Of a DNA stretch of 51,851 bases, positions 51,039 to 51,851 are shown piece after piece. The DNA is from Rheinheimera pacifica. Its GTDB lineage: Bacteria; Pseudomonadota; Gammaproteobacteria; Enterobacterales; Alteromonadaceae. Under the pieces are notes generated by a model that made no database searches, was not told the DNA's origin, and saw only the letters and a program-made list of their open reading frames with translations. The stretch is from assembly GCF_024809855.1 (NCBI RefSeq), contig NZ_JANUEM010000021.1, positions 1-51,851 of the forward strand, in the 5' to 3' direction. Position 1 is the stretch's first letter. Each line of letters opens with the position of its first letter. Made by a program: the position numbers and the translations under genes.

Positions 51039-51750
51039 CTATAAAAAACTTACTAAACTCTGCAGCAGAGCAGGGTTTTCCATGATAAAAGCCCTGAACA
51101 AAATCACAACCCAGGGCTTTTACTTTATCTGCTTCGCAACTCATTTCTACACCTTCTGCTAAAACAAAAAAATTCGTCAGCTTTGCAACCTTTATAACAA
51201 AGCGTAGAATTTCTTCATTAACGGGTGTGTTAATACCTTTGATAAAGTGGCGGTCAATTTTTACACCGTCAATAGGTAAGTCTGACAAATAGCGCAGGTT
51301 TGCGTACCCAGCTCCGAAGTCGTCAATGACCACCGATAGCCCTCGTTCTTTTAATTCGCCAAGCCGCTGCAGTAAAGTAAAATGATCAGCTGCGGCTACT
51401 TTCTCTGTTAATTCAACTTCTAAAAATTTGGCATTGCAGGCTAGCTTACTGAGAGCTTCATCAACATAAGGTAAAAAGAAGTCTGCCAGTAATTGGTCTG
51501 GTGTGACATTAAAAGCCACAGTCAAAGGACGGTCATTAGAATGGCAAAAATTAATAAAGTTTATGAGTTGATTCAATAGAGCTGGCCAGGCTTTAGATAG
51601 AAAGTGGTTATCTACCTGGTCTAAAAATTCAGCGGGCAAAAGGATTTTGTTATTATGCTTCAATCGGAGCAAGGCTTCCGCTCCGCGTATCTCGCCGGTA
51701 AAAAGGTTGAATTGCGGCTGGTAGTGAAAATGAAGCCCACCATTGTCCAT
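51001..51750 (-). CDS. Stand-alone EAL-domain protein
   Basis: A 249-aa EAL domain (c-di-GMP phosphodiesterase family). Signatures: Glu25-Ala-Leu-Leu, NVTPDQL, VELTEK, the IDDFGAGY segment with paired Asp, GVKIDRHFI, AEGVE and QGFYHGKP. Key metal- and substrate-binding residues appear intact, so activity is likely. No GGDEF or sensor domain is attached. Start at 51750 lacks a clear ribosome binding site, and an in-frame TGA lies a few codons upstream, so a longer protein with a frameshift cannot be excluded. It could affect pilus or adhesion behaviour. Confidence 0.85.
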   Translation of the reverse strand: MDNGGLHFHYQPQFNLFTGEIRGAEALLRLKHNNKILLPAEFLDQVDNHFLSKAWPALLNQLINFINFCHSNDRPLTVAFNVTPDQLLADFFLPYVDEALSKLACNAKFLEVELTEKVAAADHFTLLQRLGELKERGLSVVIDDFGAGYANLRYLSDLPIDGVKIDRHFIKGINTPVNEEILRFVIKVAKLTNFFVLAEGVEMSCEADKVKALGCDFVQGFYHGKPCSAAEFSKFFIANMRHQAAVSCA

Positions 51751-51851
51751 TGAAGTTGTGGGATCTCATAAACCTTAAAAGTTACATTCCCCTTAAAACT
51801 AAGGTTCTCCGCGATTTGTGAGAATACGGGTGCACCACAGATTTCTCTCAA

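Overview
The window looks like a large piece (or a linearised copy) of a self-transmissible plasmid from a gammaproteobacterium. An Alteromonadales-type host (Rheinheimera/Alishewanella/Shewanella-like) is my best guess, from the moderate GC content, a GlyGly-CTERM secreted protease, an EAL protein and a type IVb pilus; the genus is inference. There are no rRNA, tRNA or clear chromosomal housekeeping genes. No Rep initiator is visible, but the first 90 bases hold three 20-bp iteron-like repeats, so an origin probably lies at or just before the left edge.

Layout. 1-723: iteron-like repeats and a long GC-rich repeat (R1). 724-6326: accessory module with two small unknowns, an adenine-type methyltransferase, a C5-cytosine methyltransferase and two DndB-like DGQHR-family paralogues. 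R2 at 6339-6807. 6920-9501: an unknown gene, an ArdC_N/DUF3560-like protein and a lipoprotein. R3 (truncated) at 9588-9704, a minus-strand gene at 9704-10537, and R4 at 10784-11252. 11344-13384: small accessory genes including a PD-(D/E)XK-like protein and an RMF-like/Cro-like protein. R5, then 13869-17176: a Toprim primase-like protein and small unknowns. R6 at 17222-17819. 17906-22976: the control and partition operon (Cys-rich micropeptide, parA, parB, a KorA/TrfB-like regulator, a TM micropeptide, a RepB-type primase, TraF peptidase). 22977-23253: probable oriT. 23254-28140: relaxase, TraG/VirD4, RHH-like protein, with TrbB at the end. 29146-38141: an IncP-type Trb T4SS (trbC, D, E, J, L, F, G, I, DUF2274). 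38241-48351: a type IVb thin-pilus operon (PilL/TcpQ-like, PilN to PilS, extra pilin-like proteins, a Cys-rich tip-like protein). R7, an inverted copy of part of R6, then 48896-51038: protease, membrane protein and secreted protein. A minus-strand EAL gene closes the window.

The most interesting signal is global. Two palindromic operators are scattered over the whole window. One is TTTCGCATGCGAAA (8 exact copies). The other is GTGTATAC-NN-GTATACAC (11 copies, usually overlapping a TATACT -10 box). The ParA-ParB-KorA-like operon strongly suggests a counterpart of the RK2 IncC/KorB/KorA network with different operator sequences: KorB of RK2 is a ParB that binds dispersed TTTAGCSGCTAAA sites, and KorA sites overlap -10 boxes. 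The KorA-like sites tie accessory genes, pilin/T4SS, type IVb pilus and protease promoters into one circuit.

Two further layers stand out. Five accessory genes share a structured 5' leader with two hairpins, the first showing compensatory changes. Five copies of an exactly 159-bp repeat core, each ending in the KorB-like palindrome (degenerate in one), sit directly upstream of promoters and divide the plasmid into gene modules. An inverted pair (R6/R7) brackets about 31 kb carrying partition, transfer and pilus genes.
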